From: Anoplopoma fimbria
Taxonomy: Eukaryota > Chordata > Actinopteri > Perciformes > Anoplopomatidae
Length of the DNA: 64,000 nt
Direction of reading: 5' to 3'
Assembly: GCF_027596085.1 (NCBI RefSeq)
Contig: NC_072465.1
Span: 21,038,707 to 21,102,706 of the forward strand
The notes under the pieces are model-generated. The model worked only from the letters and a program-made list of their open reading frames with translations, was not told the origin of the DNA and searched no databases. Positions 38,271 through 48,894 of the stretch are shown here, piece after piece; the first letter of the stretch is position 1, and the number at the start of each line of letters is the position of its first letter. The position numbers and the translations under genes are program-made.

Positions 38271-38856
38271 TGGCCCTGCAATGGCGAGAGTGAACCTTCA
38301 ATGAGTCAAAGCCTCCTAATTTGACACACAGCACGGACAAATCTATATTAAATTATTTATTTAAATGTGATGGAGTTGGTGCGCTGTAAGGAAACAATAC
38401 TGCTCATTTCTGAATCTTGGCAAGCTTTGTTTAAGGGTTTGTTGTAAATGTCCTAATAATCCTTCTTTTATATGTGAATTTATCATCTCATAAATTTCTG
38501 CACCATATTCTCGATGCTACGCTTACGTCTTTGCTTGTTTTTTTTTTTACTTCTTTAACCTTGTTTCTGCATCTTTTTTCTTACCTTGGCTGTACAGTAT
38601 TCAGAATTGCATTTATATAAGGTAACTTGTTTTGCTTACCGCCACCACAAACATGGGTTATAATTTACTCAGCTTGCAAATGTCTATATTAAATTAAGAG
38701 AATTTTAGAAAAATGGCCTGTGGCCACCCATAGGGAGTGCAATGCACAAGATAAAGAAGTCACAATTGTCCAATGCAACTCTGTGTATGGCTTCCAATGT
38801 CATCCTGGCAGATGAAATGCCGTTTGGTGGAGAAAGGTAACATGAAAAACGTATGA
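38271..38856. other. Non-coding stretch, nothing recognised
   Basis: AT-rich sequence with a T-run (about 38538-38550) and no recognisable exon or element. Weak similarity to the following minisatellite may begin around 38780 but is not clear. Confidence 0.5.
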
Positions 38857-39352
38857 CTGATATCGAATCAGCTTTGAAGCAGCTTTCACCTCTTCTCTGC
38901 AAGAAATAAAATGAGGAGTTGTCCACTGTGCTGATTTGGGATCAGCTTTGTCTCAACTGTCTCCCGCAGTCCTCCATCTGAAAATGAGTTGTCCATGCCG
39001 TTGATTTGGATTCAGCTTTTAGCCACAGTCTGCCATTTGAAAAGGAGAAGTTGTCCATGATGCTGAACCATTATCAGATTTGGAGCAACTCTCTGCCACA
39101 ATCTACTGTTTGGAAATCAGAAGCAATCCAAGGGGCTGATTTGGAATCAGCTTTGAAGCCGCTCTTTCCTTCAGGCTCCCGTGTGGAAATGAGTTCTCCA
39201 TGGTGTTGATTTGGGATCAGCTTTGACGCAGATCTCGCCTACAGACTCCAATGTGGAAATGAGGATTTATCCATGGTGCTGATTTGGGATCAGCTTTGAT
39301 GCAGCTCTCTCTTCCAAGCTTCCATGTGGAAATGAGGAACTGTCCATGGTGC
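38857..39352 (+). repeat. Degenerate minisatellite, ~70-bp unit, about seven copies
   Basis: The word 'ctgatttgggatcagctttg' or a near version recurs at about 38857, 38931, 39001, 39063, 39136, 39206 and 39279, and a partial one begins near 39352. Spacings are about 63-74 bp. Each unit also carries a second conserved part, 'ccatgtggaaatgag' followed by 'tgtccatggtgctg'. The later units are the most alike and the early ones most diverged. The unit length is not a multiple that keeps one frame open, so it is not a coding repeat. Confidence 0.85.
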
Positions 39353-40583
39353 TGACTGAAGCAAAAGGCCATAGCAGCTCACAACATTTTGAGCCTGCTA
39401 AAACACAATCTGACTGTTATAATGTTGCAAGTATTTACTCTGTGCTTGACATGTAATTATGCTAAGTTGATTTATGTTGTAGGGCTATGAGCAATAGGTG
39501 TTTTAAACCAGCTGTTTTCCCTAAATACAGAAAACATGAAGTAATTGGGCCACTCTGAAGTGGTTGCAGCCTAGTAGGCTGTTGGTTTTAGAACTGGGCA
39601 AATATAATATTGGACGTGTGAGCACGGACAGAATCATAACAGGAGATGGCTATAATACACAGTAGCAAGTGTGGCAGTCTCTTTATTGGGAGAAATAGAT
39701 TGCTTCGGTAACCTTTGACTAGTACCTTCCCTTAAAATCATTTCCACACGGGAGATAGAGTATTGTACTGGTGAAGTATGCCGGTAATACTAGCGTTTCT
39801 ATCTCTAGACCTTTTACCCATGGTCCCTAACCTCACTCTCTACCATCCTCTCTCTCTCCCATAGGCCTGTATTGATCTTCTGCTGGTTGTGTCTTACGGT
39901 ACTATATCCACAGATATTTATGTTTGTAGGTGCTGGTCTCCGGTTCCCATTACGGGCTTGAGCGATAGGCACGGGCAGTGTTTCAACACCTCGCTGCTGT
40001 GGAAAAATGTAATATTCAAGAGGCAAGTCCTTAGTCAGCACTTCCAATCCCAGGAGCTGGCTATGTAAAATGACCAGTGACAGCAAGTATACTGAAGCAT
40101 ATTGCAAAGGTTGGCCTACAAGGGAAGAGAAGATTACAAGACAAAACCTTTTGCTTAATATGTACAATCAAATTATTTTGATTCTGTCTTTTCACAGGAT
40201 TCCATTATAAGTGACAATTGATTTTCAAACAGACTAAGTGTTTCAGCGTTGGCTAAAGGTATGACTAAATCTTAATGTTGACAGGCTCTTCAGAGGTCAA
40301 ACAGGATTCATTTGAACACCTAATGGAAAGGAAAGTAACTCTGAAGGGAAATGTAGCACTGTGGGAAATGATATCAGGTTAAATACCAGTTAGCAGTAAT
40401 GGTTCAGAACAAAAGACGTAGAAATCCACATTTGAGTGTCATCAAACCAACTTGAGGCATAAAAATGCGTTCCCAATGCAATGAAACCAGCCGGTCATGA
40501 CGTTCTTACTTGGGATTAACATGAGAAAATATGTTTAGAACCTGTTTCTTTCCCACTTTCGCTCTCATCCCCTGACTCCACTG

Positions 40584-40586
<3 letters not shown>

Positions 40587-40623
<37 letters not shown>
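40587..40623. repeat. (TC)n microsatellite
   Basis: An uninterrupted TC dinucleotide tract of about 18 units, probably polymorphic in length. Confidence 0.95.
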
Positions 40624-40626
<3 letters not shown>

Positions 40627-41308
40627 CAGCACCTCTCTGTGAACAGCCTCTACGCGATGGCTTTTAAAATCCTTGTTGGTAAGTCAGCTTGCTAACCTTC
40701 GTAACCTTCCTGACTGAGCCTCTGAGAGACTCCAGCTGGTTGTGATGGCGGGTAATCTCTCTTTGTGTCAGTCTGTCTCCCTCTGTCACATTCTCGTCTC
40801 TCGTCCCTCACAGCATATTTCTCAGACGCGCACAGTAATTTACAGGTGATCCACTTCGAGGAAGCAGGCATACCCAAAGTAAACACATCTGCATACCGCC
40901 TCTGGATTTCATCGCAGTCCATTATGCTAAAGCACTTCTTCAATTCCTCTTACTGTACCTGTGTCAATTTTGTCTGTAACTTCCTTAAGTCAAAATAAGT
41001 TGCACGCGCATGTATCGGCCTATAACACCTCCAGCTTCCTCTGAATATGAAATGTAAACTTAGCTCGCCTTGTACGACTCATGCAGCTACTCAAATGCTA
41101 CTGCATTTCTCTACTGCAGCAGGAAATCACAGTGACACCTCGAACTCTTTGCAATGATGGAAAGCAATGATTCTATGTATGGAGATGCAAATCTGCACAG
41201 AAAATAACAATCAACACTTTTCTAGAGACTAGACGGACTAAAGAGGAATTCATGTGGAAAACCAAATTCGAGAAATCAAAGCAATGAACTGTGGCAGTTT
41301 ATGTTTCA

Positions 41309-41335
41309 TCTCTCTCTCTCTCTCTCTCTCTCTCT
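41309..41335. repeat. (TC)n microsatellite
   Basis: An uninterrupted TC tract of about 13 units, the second of three TC tracts between 40.5 and 41.9 kb. Confidence 0.95.
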
Positions 41336-41453
41336 TAGTTTTCTTTCTGAATCCACAAACAAATCTGTACAATCCCTTTTTTCGTCGGTTTACTGCAATT
41401 GTCATGATTAAGCCAAAACACCCCAAAGTGTAGATTAAGTCGAAGCCACAGAT

Positions 41454-41820
41454 CTATAGAGCAGTGGTTCTCAAATGGGGGTACGTGTACCCCTGGGGGT
41501 ACGTGAAGGCACTCCAGGGGGTACTTGAGATTTTTAAAGCATATATTTAAAATTAGCATCCATTCAAAAATCCTTTCAAAAATAGTTATCTAATAAATAC
41601 TCAATAAAATATAAGTGTAAGTTCATGAACTGAATTCAATGCCACAATGCAATCGTCAGTGTTGACAGTTTAATAAATCAGACACTGATGGCACAGCGTT
41701 GTGTATTACATCTTTTATTCAACCAAAAATGCTTTGCGCTGGTTTGGGGGTACTTGGCTGAAAAAACTATTTCACAGGGGGTACATCACTGAAAACATGT
41801 TGAGAACCACTGCTATAGAT
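41454..41820. mobile_element. hAT-type MITE with 8-bp target-site duplication
   Basis: The element at 41462-41812 (351 bp) begins 'cagtggttctcaa' and ends with its exact 13-bp inverse, 'ttgagaaccactg'. It is flanked by 8-bp duplications 'ctatagag' (41454-41461) and 'ctatagat' (41813-41820), one mismatch in eight. The 'CAGNGGTTCTCAA' ends and 8-bp duplication are diagnostic of the hAT superfamily (Charlie-like). The inside is AT-rich with several 'gggggtac' words near both ends and carries no transposase, so it is a non-autonomous deletion derivative. It sits immediately upstream of the putative promoter at 41.9-42.25 kb. Confidence 0.95.
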
Positions 41821-41881
41821 CATACGATATGCCAAATGACTTCTTACTTTTTATTTCTATTGGTGGCTCCGATGATCGCCT

Positions 41882-41883
<2 letters not shown>

Positions 41884-41914
<31 letters not shown>
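41884..41914. repeat. (CT)n microsatellite, upstream arm
   Basis: A pure CT/TC tract of 31 bp. It is complementary to the GA tract at 41979-42015, which lies 64 bp downstream. Confidence 0.95.
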
Positions 41915-41917
<3 letters not shown>

Positions 41918-41974
41918 CACCTCTTCATTCGTAGGTTCCCTCCATCACCACCAGGGGCTTTCCACACCGCGTCG

Positions 41975-42017
<43 letters not shown>

Positions 42018-42245
42018 GCTTGGACCGTCCATCTCTCTGCGCTACTCGCGGAACAAGAGCCTGTAGACGCGCAGCGCGGTGGAAGACGAGGAGAGCACGA
42101 GAGCGTCTCTGCCTCTGATGGTTTCCTCTTTTTTTTGTTTGTTGTTGAAAATCACACAAGAGGATCGTACACCTTTCATCACGGGAGGAAAGCGACAAGT
42201 TGAGGAGCCGGCACCGCATCCCACTGCAACTTGTCAAGGCTCAAG
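41915..42245 (+). promoter_or_regulatory. CpG-rich candidate promoter and non-coding first exon
   Basis: In the ~350 bp from 41915 to 42270 I counted roughly 25 CpG dinucleotides (for example 'gtagacgcgcagcgcggtgg' at 42063-42082), while the rest of the window is CpG-depleted. Purine-rich, CpG-rich sequence flanked by CT/GA tracts is typical of vertebrate 5' exons. 'caag|gtattt' at 42245/42246 is a good splice-donor match, so the exon may end there. One ATG at 42117 opens a frame that reads through the donor, but it has no recognisable domain. I favour a 5' UTR exon of a plus-strand gene whose coding exons lie beyond the window. No TATA box is evident. Alternative: an isolated CpG-rich enhancer. 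Confidence 0.5.
41979..42015. repeat. (GA)n microsatellite, downstream arm
   Basis: A pure GA tract of 37 bp, complementary to the CT tract upstream. The pair could form a long stem in single strands or RNA, or H-DNA in duplex. Confidence 0.95.
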
Positions 42246-42527
42246 GTATTTTGTTTTCCGCCGCACGATAGCAGAAAGGGAGGACTTTTTTTGGTGGGCT
42301 GTTTTTTTTAATTGAATAGGAAAGTTGACGGTGCCGTGGCTTGGTCTGGTTACATACAACTCCTGTGGATCATTGCTCTGTGGGGAGTTTGTGTGCACGC
42401 TGCATTAGAGGGAAATTGCATGAATGCTTTCACTGTGATTTTGGTGTGTTTGTGTGCGCGTATGTGTCTGACAGTGCCTTTTTTTTATTATTTATTTATT
42501 TATTTTTTTTGCTTGCATTTCATTGAA

Positions 42528-42529
<2 letters not shown>

Positions 42530-42564
<35 letters not shown>
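42530..42564. repeat. Poly(T) tract of 35
   Basis: An uninterrupted run of 35 T preceded by TTTA-type repeats (42480-42510). It may be the complement of a retroposed poly(A) tail, but no retroposed body is recognisable on either side. Its length is likely unreliable in the assembly. Confidence 0.9.
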
Positions 42565-45225
42565 CCCATCTTTACTTCAAGGCTGAACATCACCACCTAA
42601 CTTGTTGCCACTTGTAACAACAATTAACGAAATGTAAGTGCAGTCGGTAATGAGCGATGCGCATCAGACCTGGTCGGTGATCCAGTGGTTTTAGACAGTA
42701 AACGGGATAATTGTAGCCTAATTGTACATATATGTTCAGGTGACGCCGAAGTAGGAAATGGATTCCGACGGGGGTTTACAACAAGCTGTGAAATGTCTGC
42801 GTTTATGAATACGTCGCAATGCATTTTTTTTTATTGTAAAGCGACATTTCAGTGAGATTGGGCAGCAGTTGTTAGTGTGCGCATGTATTTCATGTGGCAT
42901 GGCTTTGATCAGTGATAACTCTCCTGACTGGGTTAGGAATGTGCAGCTGTAATCAAACTGTGTCAAATGTGTGTAAATATGCAGGACTAGTGGAATTATA
43001 GCAACAACAATGCAGACTTTCATAAATGAATGTTGAAGGGGAGTGTAGAACGACTGCACGTTTCCGAGGACTGCGGCCACTTGATGCGCCAACAGGATGC
43101 ATTTGGGAAAGTTGGATGTTTGCCACTGTGCACTATAAAGCCAGGCTTTTGAATGGTTGGATGCAGACTTACAAGCGTATCATCTTAACTGTTTTTTTTT
43201 TTTTTGTTTTTTTTTTTTAAAATCAGGAAACAATACATTGAATTTGTGCTTATCCAGCTTTAAAATAATCATTCACAGATACAGTTGTTGTGGATTTAAA
43301 ACGTTCACGTCTCGTTACAGAGAATAAGGGTTGCAAATAATAACGGTTGCTCCTTTAAAAAAAAAAAACAAAAAAAAAACACATTTTTATCACTGCTATC
43401 CACAACTTTATATCACCATTTTTTGTATTTTTTTTTAATCATTTTTAATCTTCACATGGATCTAATGGATATCCAAAAATCAAATTATCTTTAACAACTA
43501 TTTATATCCTGTTTGTTTAAGGCATTTTGCTGGACACGATCCAGAATTTGTCCCACATGCTTTACTGTTACTATATCTTTGAATTATGCTTCTCTCCCTT
43601 TCAATCCACAACCTTTCATTGTGATTTGTTGCCTTCAATTTATTTTCAGACCAACTGCCCAAATTATTTGTAGACATGCCATTTAAATTTCACTTGGATA
43701 TCGTTTGTTTAACTCATAAGTCTGTCACTGATGGGGCAGACGGATGGTAGCTCATTAGACAAAAAGCTTCATTGTGCTGTGATTTAGCTTCCTGTAATCT
43801 CAAAGACGCCGTATTGCCATACAATCATCAACTGCACATTGATCAAATTCATTCCATCCCAACTTGATATTTCTTTTGTAGGGAGGCGGACACTTCATCT
43901 CTGTGGTATCTGAATGAAATACAACCTATTCCCAACAGTAGGACTTGTATGTATGCGCTCAATATCCCAGAATAGGATTTGTGACCGTGGGGGTTACAGT
44001 ACACTTTAAGCTGGATATTACAGAGTGACCTTGGTTGAGGTTAGAATTGCTTTAGTTTCCTCCTTCATGGTGTCGGCGTTCTTGACCGTGTGTATCGGTA
44101 CATGCATGCACAAGTACGTGTGGGTGTAAGTGTGTGTGCACGGGGAGCTGTGTGTTAGTGAGACCGCCCGCATGCCTCAGTTTATCACTTATCCCACCCT
44201 AATTGGTGCTTTGGAAAGTGAGAGGAATGCCTCTTGTCCCAATAGCCAATGAATTGCTTTACGTTTCCAATTAAGGTGCTGGTCTCTACAAGAATCCATC
44301 TAAGAGGCCCCACCTCTGGCGGGGACCATGTGTTCCTTCGCTGACCCTGTGTTTGGAGAATTGATTTTTGCAGTTTACAATTGATGAATATTGGTTGGTG
44401 TAGAGATCAGCAAAACTTCAGGCCGATTTAAGGCAGAATTTGCTTTACACATTAACTTTAATGTTCTTTGTGATGTTAAGTCTTCCCAACAGTGTACTTT
44501 CATCATATCTTGTTGTATTCTCATGGACCAATGTTATCAATGTAACGAAATAACCTACAATAAATCGTATATTGTACATTGTTGGTGAAGTAAAAATAAC
44601 TAAAGATGTGATTTCATAAATCTTGAAGAAGAAATACAAGTATTCATTAAACAATTATATTTGTACATTAATCAGGCTGTTTACTCAATTTCTGCCATGC
44701 TGAGGGAAAAAAAAGTCTGCACCAATTGTGCAAATGCCTCAAAGTGTGGTTGATTGAGGTCTATTACTATAATTTCTTATGTATTTACTAAACCCATCTC
44801 AACTGGAGTCACAGCAGGCACTGTAAACATGTTTAAATGTAAGATCAGCTATTTGGCAGAAAGATACAGACACACATATTGGCACACACACACAACAAAC
44901 ACACATCTCTTAACTGGTAGGTGATACTGAATATGATAAATAATATATTCTCTCTGCAAGGGAAAAAATAAAAGTATATGTTTGCCACCTTACTGTCCAT
45001 TACAGCCACGTATCTGCTTCGTATCCTAGACTCATTTATTCAGCCGGTGGTCTAACCAGGGTGTACATTACAAGGGCCATGTAGCAGTAACCCAGATGGC
45101 AGAATGGGCTGATTGTGATTTATGTACCAAAAGTGAATACATTACTGTGAGCTTCTGGAGTCAGTGCCAATTCCAGGCTAGCGTTTTTACACATTTTCAA
45201 CAAACACGCACAAACACACACACAC

Positions 45226-45226
<1 letters not shown>

Positions 45227-45269
<43 letters not shown>
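45227..45269. repeat. (CA)n microsatellite
   Basis: A CA array of more than 20 units with one break, continuing as an imperfect CA-rich stretch ('aaacagacgggacacggaca', then 'cacacaaaca') to about 45320. Confidence 0.95.
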
Positions 45270-45274
<5 letters not shown>

Positions 45275-45427
45275 ACGGGACACGGACACACACACAAACA
45301 AACACACTCACAAACAAATCATAGATACACAAAAATAGAAGCTTATTACAGAACTTTGTTAATACTGATGTGTGTCTATACAGTTAGGGATCTATCTCTT
45401 GCACTTTCACTCTCTCTCCCCTTATAA

Positions 45428-45430
<3 letters not shown>

Positions 45431-45461
<31 letters not shown>

Positions 45462-45476
45462 ACACACACACACACA
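45431..45476. repeat. Compound (CT)n(CA)n microsatellite
   Basis: A CT tract at 45431-45458 is followed after two bases by a CA tract at 45461-45476. Confidence 0.93.
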
Positions 45477-45621
45477 GGCCTCCTGAAAAATCATTTAGAT
45501 GAAGGAGTCCACCGTTGTGAGACATTGATTACCGTTTACCAAGCTGGAGCATAAATGCGGTGTGTGAAGGAGAGATGGCTCGGATAGACACAGGGAGGGA
45601 GAAAGAAGAAAAAAGGGAGGT

Positions 45622-45647
45622 AGAGAGAGAGAGAGAGAGAGAGAGAG
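45622..45647. repeat. (GA)n microsatellite
   Basis: A pure GA tract of 13 units within a broader purine-rich stretch, 45590-45685. Confidence 0.93.
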
Positions 45648-45835
45648 TGGGAAATAGAAAGAGAAAAGGAGAGAGAAAGAGAGGCTGATGGACGATAGTG
45701 CTCTGGCAGTAAAGATGACAGATAAAGAGGTAAACCAGGGGATATTTATGGTCGACAGAGAGGGGACCGATTAGGCCAACTAATTGATCTGGACCTGTGG
45801 TTAGGTGCCTAGTTCACTCTCAGCCAGTATACACA

Positions 45836-45838
<3 letters not shown>

Positions 45839-45884
<46 letters not shown>

Positions 45885-45896
45885 ACACACACACAC
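45839..45896. repeat. Compound (TC)n(AC)n microsatellite
   Basis: A TC tract of about 22 units (45839-45882) is followed by an AC tract (45885-45896), repeating the CT-then-CA layout found 400 bp upstream. Confidence 0.93.
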
Positions 45897-46340
45897 ATTT
45901 TCACAGTCACACTCCTGGCTTCTCACACCTGCTGTCTAGTTGCCGGTCAGGGCCGGTCAGCCCTTAGTCACTTCATTACCCCCTCCGGGCAGGGAGTGAA
46001 TCAACCATATTAACTCTTGAGCTCTGTGATGGAATCGCTGGGTAGGAGGAGATGGAGAGCTGAGGGCTGTGGACAGGCTCCATGGTAGATTTTCCAGCCA
46101 TGTTTGTACCTAATTTCAAGGAGAGGGTTACAGGCAACACTTTGATCCACAATTTTTTAAAGAGGACTGTGGCTTTGCTGAGGAAACTCAGGTAGGTTTT
46201 TTTATGCTTTTTTACTTTTGATGAAAAGAGGCTACTAATACAGTTTTTTTTTGGTGATTGTTGCAGCTGTGTTAGAGGACACATTGCTGTGAGCATGTGT
46301 TGGAACAAGCTAGCTAGAACTCTCTCCTTTGTGTTTGCTT

Positions 46341-46440
46341 TCTTGCTGAGAGAAGATTGATCTCACTCTCATGTTTGCACACTAAATACAGGCGAGAAAC
46401 TGAACTTAACCTGGCGTAAAGACTGGAAGCAGGGGGGGGG
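46341..46440 (+). repeat. Dispersed teleost repeat, copy C (partial)
   Basis: Shares 'tttcttgctgagag' and 'agaagattgatctcactctc' with the repeat at 12745-13125, then 'cataaaga/taaagactggaagcagg' with the 5220-5432 type. It ends in a run of 12 G (46432-46443) where other copies have a shorter 'ggggg' stretch. 3'-truncated; no coding potential. Confidence 0.65.
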
Positions 46441-46717
46441 GGGAGCCGCCAAATAAATCACACATTCTATAGAACTTGTTTCGTACACGAACAGACATGT
46501 TAAAAGAAGTTGGGGTTCGACAGGAAGTTACGTAAGGGAACCGATAACGTGTTTGTTGGTAACGTCTAGAGATGTTAGTCGGCAGATTGTTCTTACTTTG
46601 GTTTGGGGCTAGGCTAGCTGTTTACTTTGGCCTCCAGTATTTATTCTAAGCCGATTGTCATATTGTTCATAAAAAGGATACAGTGATATCAATATTTCCA
46701 TATAGACAGTTCAATTC

Positions 46718-46860
46718 TGTTCTATACAATTCAATTTTATTTGTATGGCCCAATATTACAAATCACATTTTTGCCTCACAGGGCTTTACAACCTGTACAA
46801 AATACGACATTCTCTCTCCTTGGAACCCGCATCAGAAAAGGAAGAAAATTATAATAATAA
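46718..46860 (-). mobile_element. L2-like LINE 3'-end fragment
   Basis: On the plus strand this reads 'acaattcaattttatttgta', 'tggcccaatattacaaatca', 'tgcctcacagggctttacaa', then 'cctgtacaaaatacgacatt'. It matches the left end of the 32.9-kb element ('aatatcacaaatcacaaatt', then 'ggctttacaatctctacagc'). Both are minus-strand 3' ends with an 'aattgaattg' tail. Only about 140 bp remains, a typical severe 5' truncation. It ends in an AAT run near 46850. Confidence 0.75.
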
Positions 46861-47689
46861 TAACCACGACATCACTAAAAGCCCATGGGCATTTATCACC
46901 ATATTTCTTCTTATGTTCATGTTGTGTGTTAGTGTGTGTGTATGATGTGCTTCTATGATTTTATAATTCACATTTGAAAGCAGCTCTATTTTTTTTTAAC
47001 CAAGAAAACAGTGAGGACCTTGAATAGTTATAAGTCATTCCCAACCCAAACAACCAAACAAATAATTAAGCAAGAATTGGATACAATGAACACTACCAAA
47101 TTCAGAATGCTGTCCTTATGATGCAGTGAAATCTGTATATGTATATATGTATATATATACAAACATATATATGAGATGGGCCTCTTCAGCCATTTGAAGC
47201 TAAAGGAGCATTACTGGATGGGAAGTTCAAAGAAAATCATCTGAAAGCCTGCTTTCAATGTACAGTTAATTCAACAACTCAAAGGACCCTTTTTTAAAGG
47301 ATTGAAGTAAGGACGTGGAAGCAGACTAATGCATTGCTGAGATATACCAATTTTGTTTTATCATAACTTTACTGTGCTGCACTGAAATGAAAAAGGAAGA
47401 CATTATATTTAGATAAAAAAACAACAACATTGAGATCCAGCCTCTTGAAAGCATCATGATTTTAGTTGCATTCATTTTTAGCATGGCAGTTGAACACGAC
47501 AAATATTAAAGATCAAAGGACAAACATACATCATGTGAATATTTTATGGTGTTTCATGGTTTTTTTTTAACTTTTCCTGTGATTCAGAGAGCTGCACCCT
47601 TGTACATAGCTGAGAATAACAAGATCTGCTAAGGCATTCTGTTTGCAACAATGAACATGTTGCACTTGATGTACAGAACACTGTTGGCG
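46861..47689. other. Non-coding stretch with AT microsatellite
   Basis: No exon recognised. An imperfect AT/GTAT array lies at about 47133-47172. Confidence 0.55.
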
Positions 47690-48115
47690 GTTGAAGAAAG
47701 ATATTTCATGTTCAGCTCTACTACTGTGCTGTTGTTTGGTCCTCTGTCTTTCTACCTAATGTGCATGATTTCCTGGAGGCAGGATTCCATCTCTAGTGAT
47801 GGATTCCAGGTAGTCAATCTGCCTTTCTGTAGCTGGTCTGCCGTTCTAGGTTTGTGCCTCTTGCACTGGAGTGGGAAGAACAACTGCTTTGTAAACAGGC
47901 AGTTCTTCACCTGGATGTCACGGTTCACAAAGACTCTTCCTCGGAGTCTGGCATAACCCCACTGGCAGAGCTTATGCGGTGGTGTATTTCTGCATCAGTG
48001 TCGGCTTTGGAGGGATGAAGGCTGCCAAGGTAGGGAAAGTCATCCACATTTTTTAGGCTGAAATATTTGATGTGTATTGAGTCACGCACACATGCTATGT
48101 TTCGCCACACACACT
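47690..48115 (-). pseudogene. LINE reverse-transcriptase C-terminal remnant
   Basis: On the minus strand, from about 48090, the frame reads 'NVDDFPYLGSLHPSKADTDA', then 'EIHHRISSASG'. This matches the 'F-YLGS-LS---D-EI--RI--A' block found after the palm in many non-LTR RTs. Further along, in shifted frames, are 'VFVNRDIQ' and near 47770 a 'CLQEIMHIR' plus 'KDR' stretch. That corresponds to the 'HQRCLR-I--I-W-DR' box at the C terminus of the same class. At least two frame shifts and a stop in the last box show decay. It belongs to a different LINE family from the 33-36 kb element; I do not name it. Confidence 0.8.
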
Positions 48116-48894
48116 CACGCTCGTGCACACTCGTACGCACACAATTGGCCACAGACATGAGGGGATTTTTGTTTGAAAGAGATTAAAATGAACAAAGGAT
48201 TAGAGGTGATGAGAGGAAGGGTAAGTTATTATCATATTGTTTTGTTTGCTCTTTTCAGATTAATGCATGCAACGCAGTGTTAGAGTAGGCTTTGGGGTCA
48301 TTTTAATACGTAAATCATTGACATTCAATAGTAGCTGATTTTATCTTCTATCTGGTAAGTGACTGTGATGCCAGTAAATATGAGTTTCATTCTGTTTGAC
48401 AGGGGGAGCTCATGTTTTTTCAGCTCTTGTCTCGTATCCGATTATCTACTGGCTGTATAAGGTGACACTTTTGCAGACTGAAGATGCTCATTGACAATGA
48501 GTGTCCCTGAAATTAGATTTATGATGGGCTGTCAGTTTCAAAGACCTACAGTGTGACTCAGGTACTGTCATAATAGAAAAAACATAGCTCTCTCTCTCAA
48601 GTCTAGATGGCTCTCCCAAACTCTCCCATGCAACACTTCATTAAAATACGCCTATAAAATAAGGGTTAGTTCATTATGTTTAAAGCTGAATTGTTTTCAG
48701 AAGATAAAGTGCCAGACATGAATTGCGAGTCTTTTGCCTTTGTGACTGAATATACACACAGTGCAATTAAGCATTTTCTATTAAAAACCAATGTTTTGTA
48801 TGTTCCACATTTGAGCAACTGTTTTAAAATCATGCAGTACACAAAAGTGCAGCATTGTGGCTCAGTTTTTTGAACTGGTGCTCAGAGCAAGATG
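48116..48894. other. Non-coding stretch, nothing recognised
   Basis: AT-rich unique-looking sequence without a recognisable exon or repeat. Confidence 0.55.

Larger units (their letters stand above)
39353..41461. other. Non-coding stretch with TC microsatellites
   Basis: No gene recognised. Pure TC tracts lie at 40587-40623 and 41309-41335. The 117-codon open frame at 39814-40167 (minus) shows no family motif. The DNA leads up to the transposon and CpG-rich segment described next. Confidence 0.5.
42246..46340. other. Non-coding stretch, possible first intron start; simple repeats
   Basis: If the upstream exon is real, this begins its first intron. It holds homopolymers (T35 at 42530-42564, T-rich 43192-43218, A-rich 43357-43379) and the microsatellite cluster at 45.2-45.9 kb (separate entries). 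No further exon is recognisable. The block 44190-44340 is repeat-free with 'ccaatgaattg' and 'ccaattaagg' words and could be regulatory. Confidence 0.5.

Noticed and set aside
42117..42245. ATG at 42117 opening a frame that reads across the putative donor site
   Set aside because: The peptide has no recognisable family features and the segment looks like a 5' UTR. It could be an upstream ORF but cannot be called a gene.
42312..42617. Frame resembling a signal peptide ('IQLLWIIALWGVCVHA') just after the candidate exon
   Set aside because: There is no ATG before the hydrophobic stretch (the frame opens right after a TAA stop), and the frame runs into the poly(T) tract. Without transcript evidence it is not a coding exon.
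45096..45338. Thr/His-rich and Cys/Val-rich open frames
   Set aside because: They are translations of the CA microsatellite, as are the frames at 55497-55854 over the GT array.
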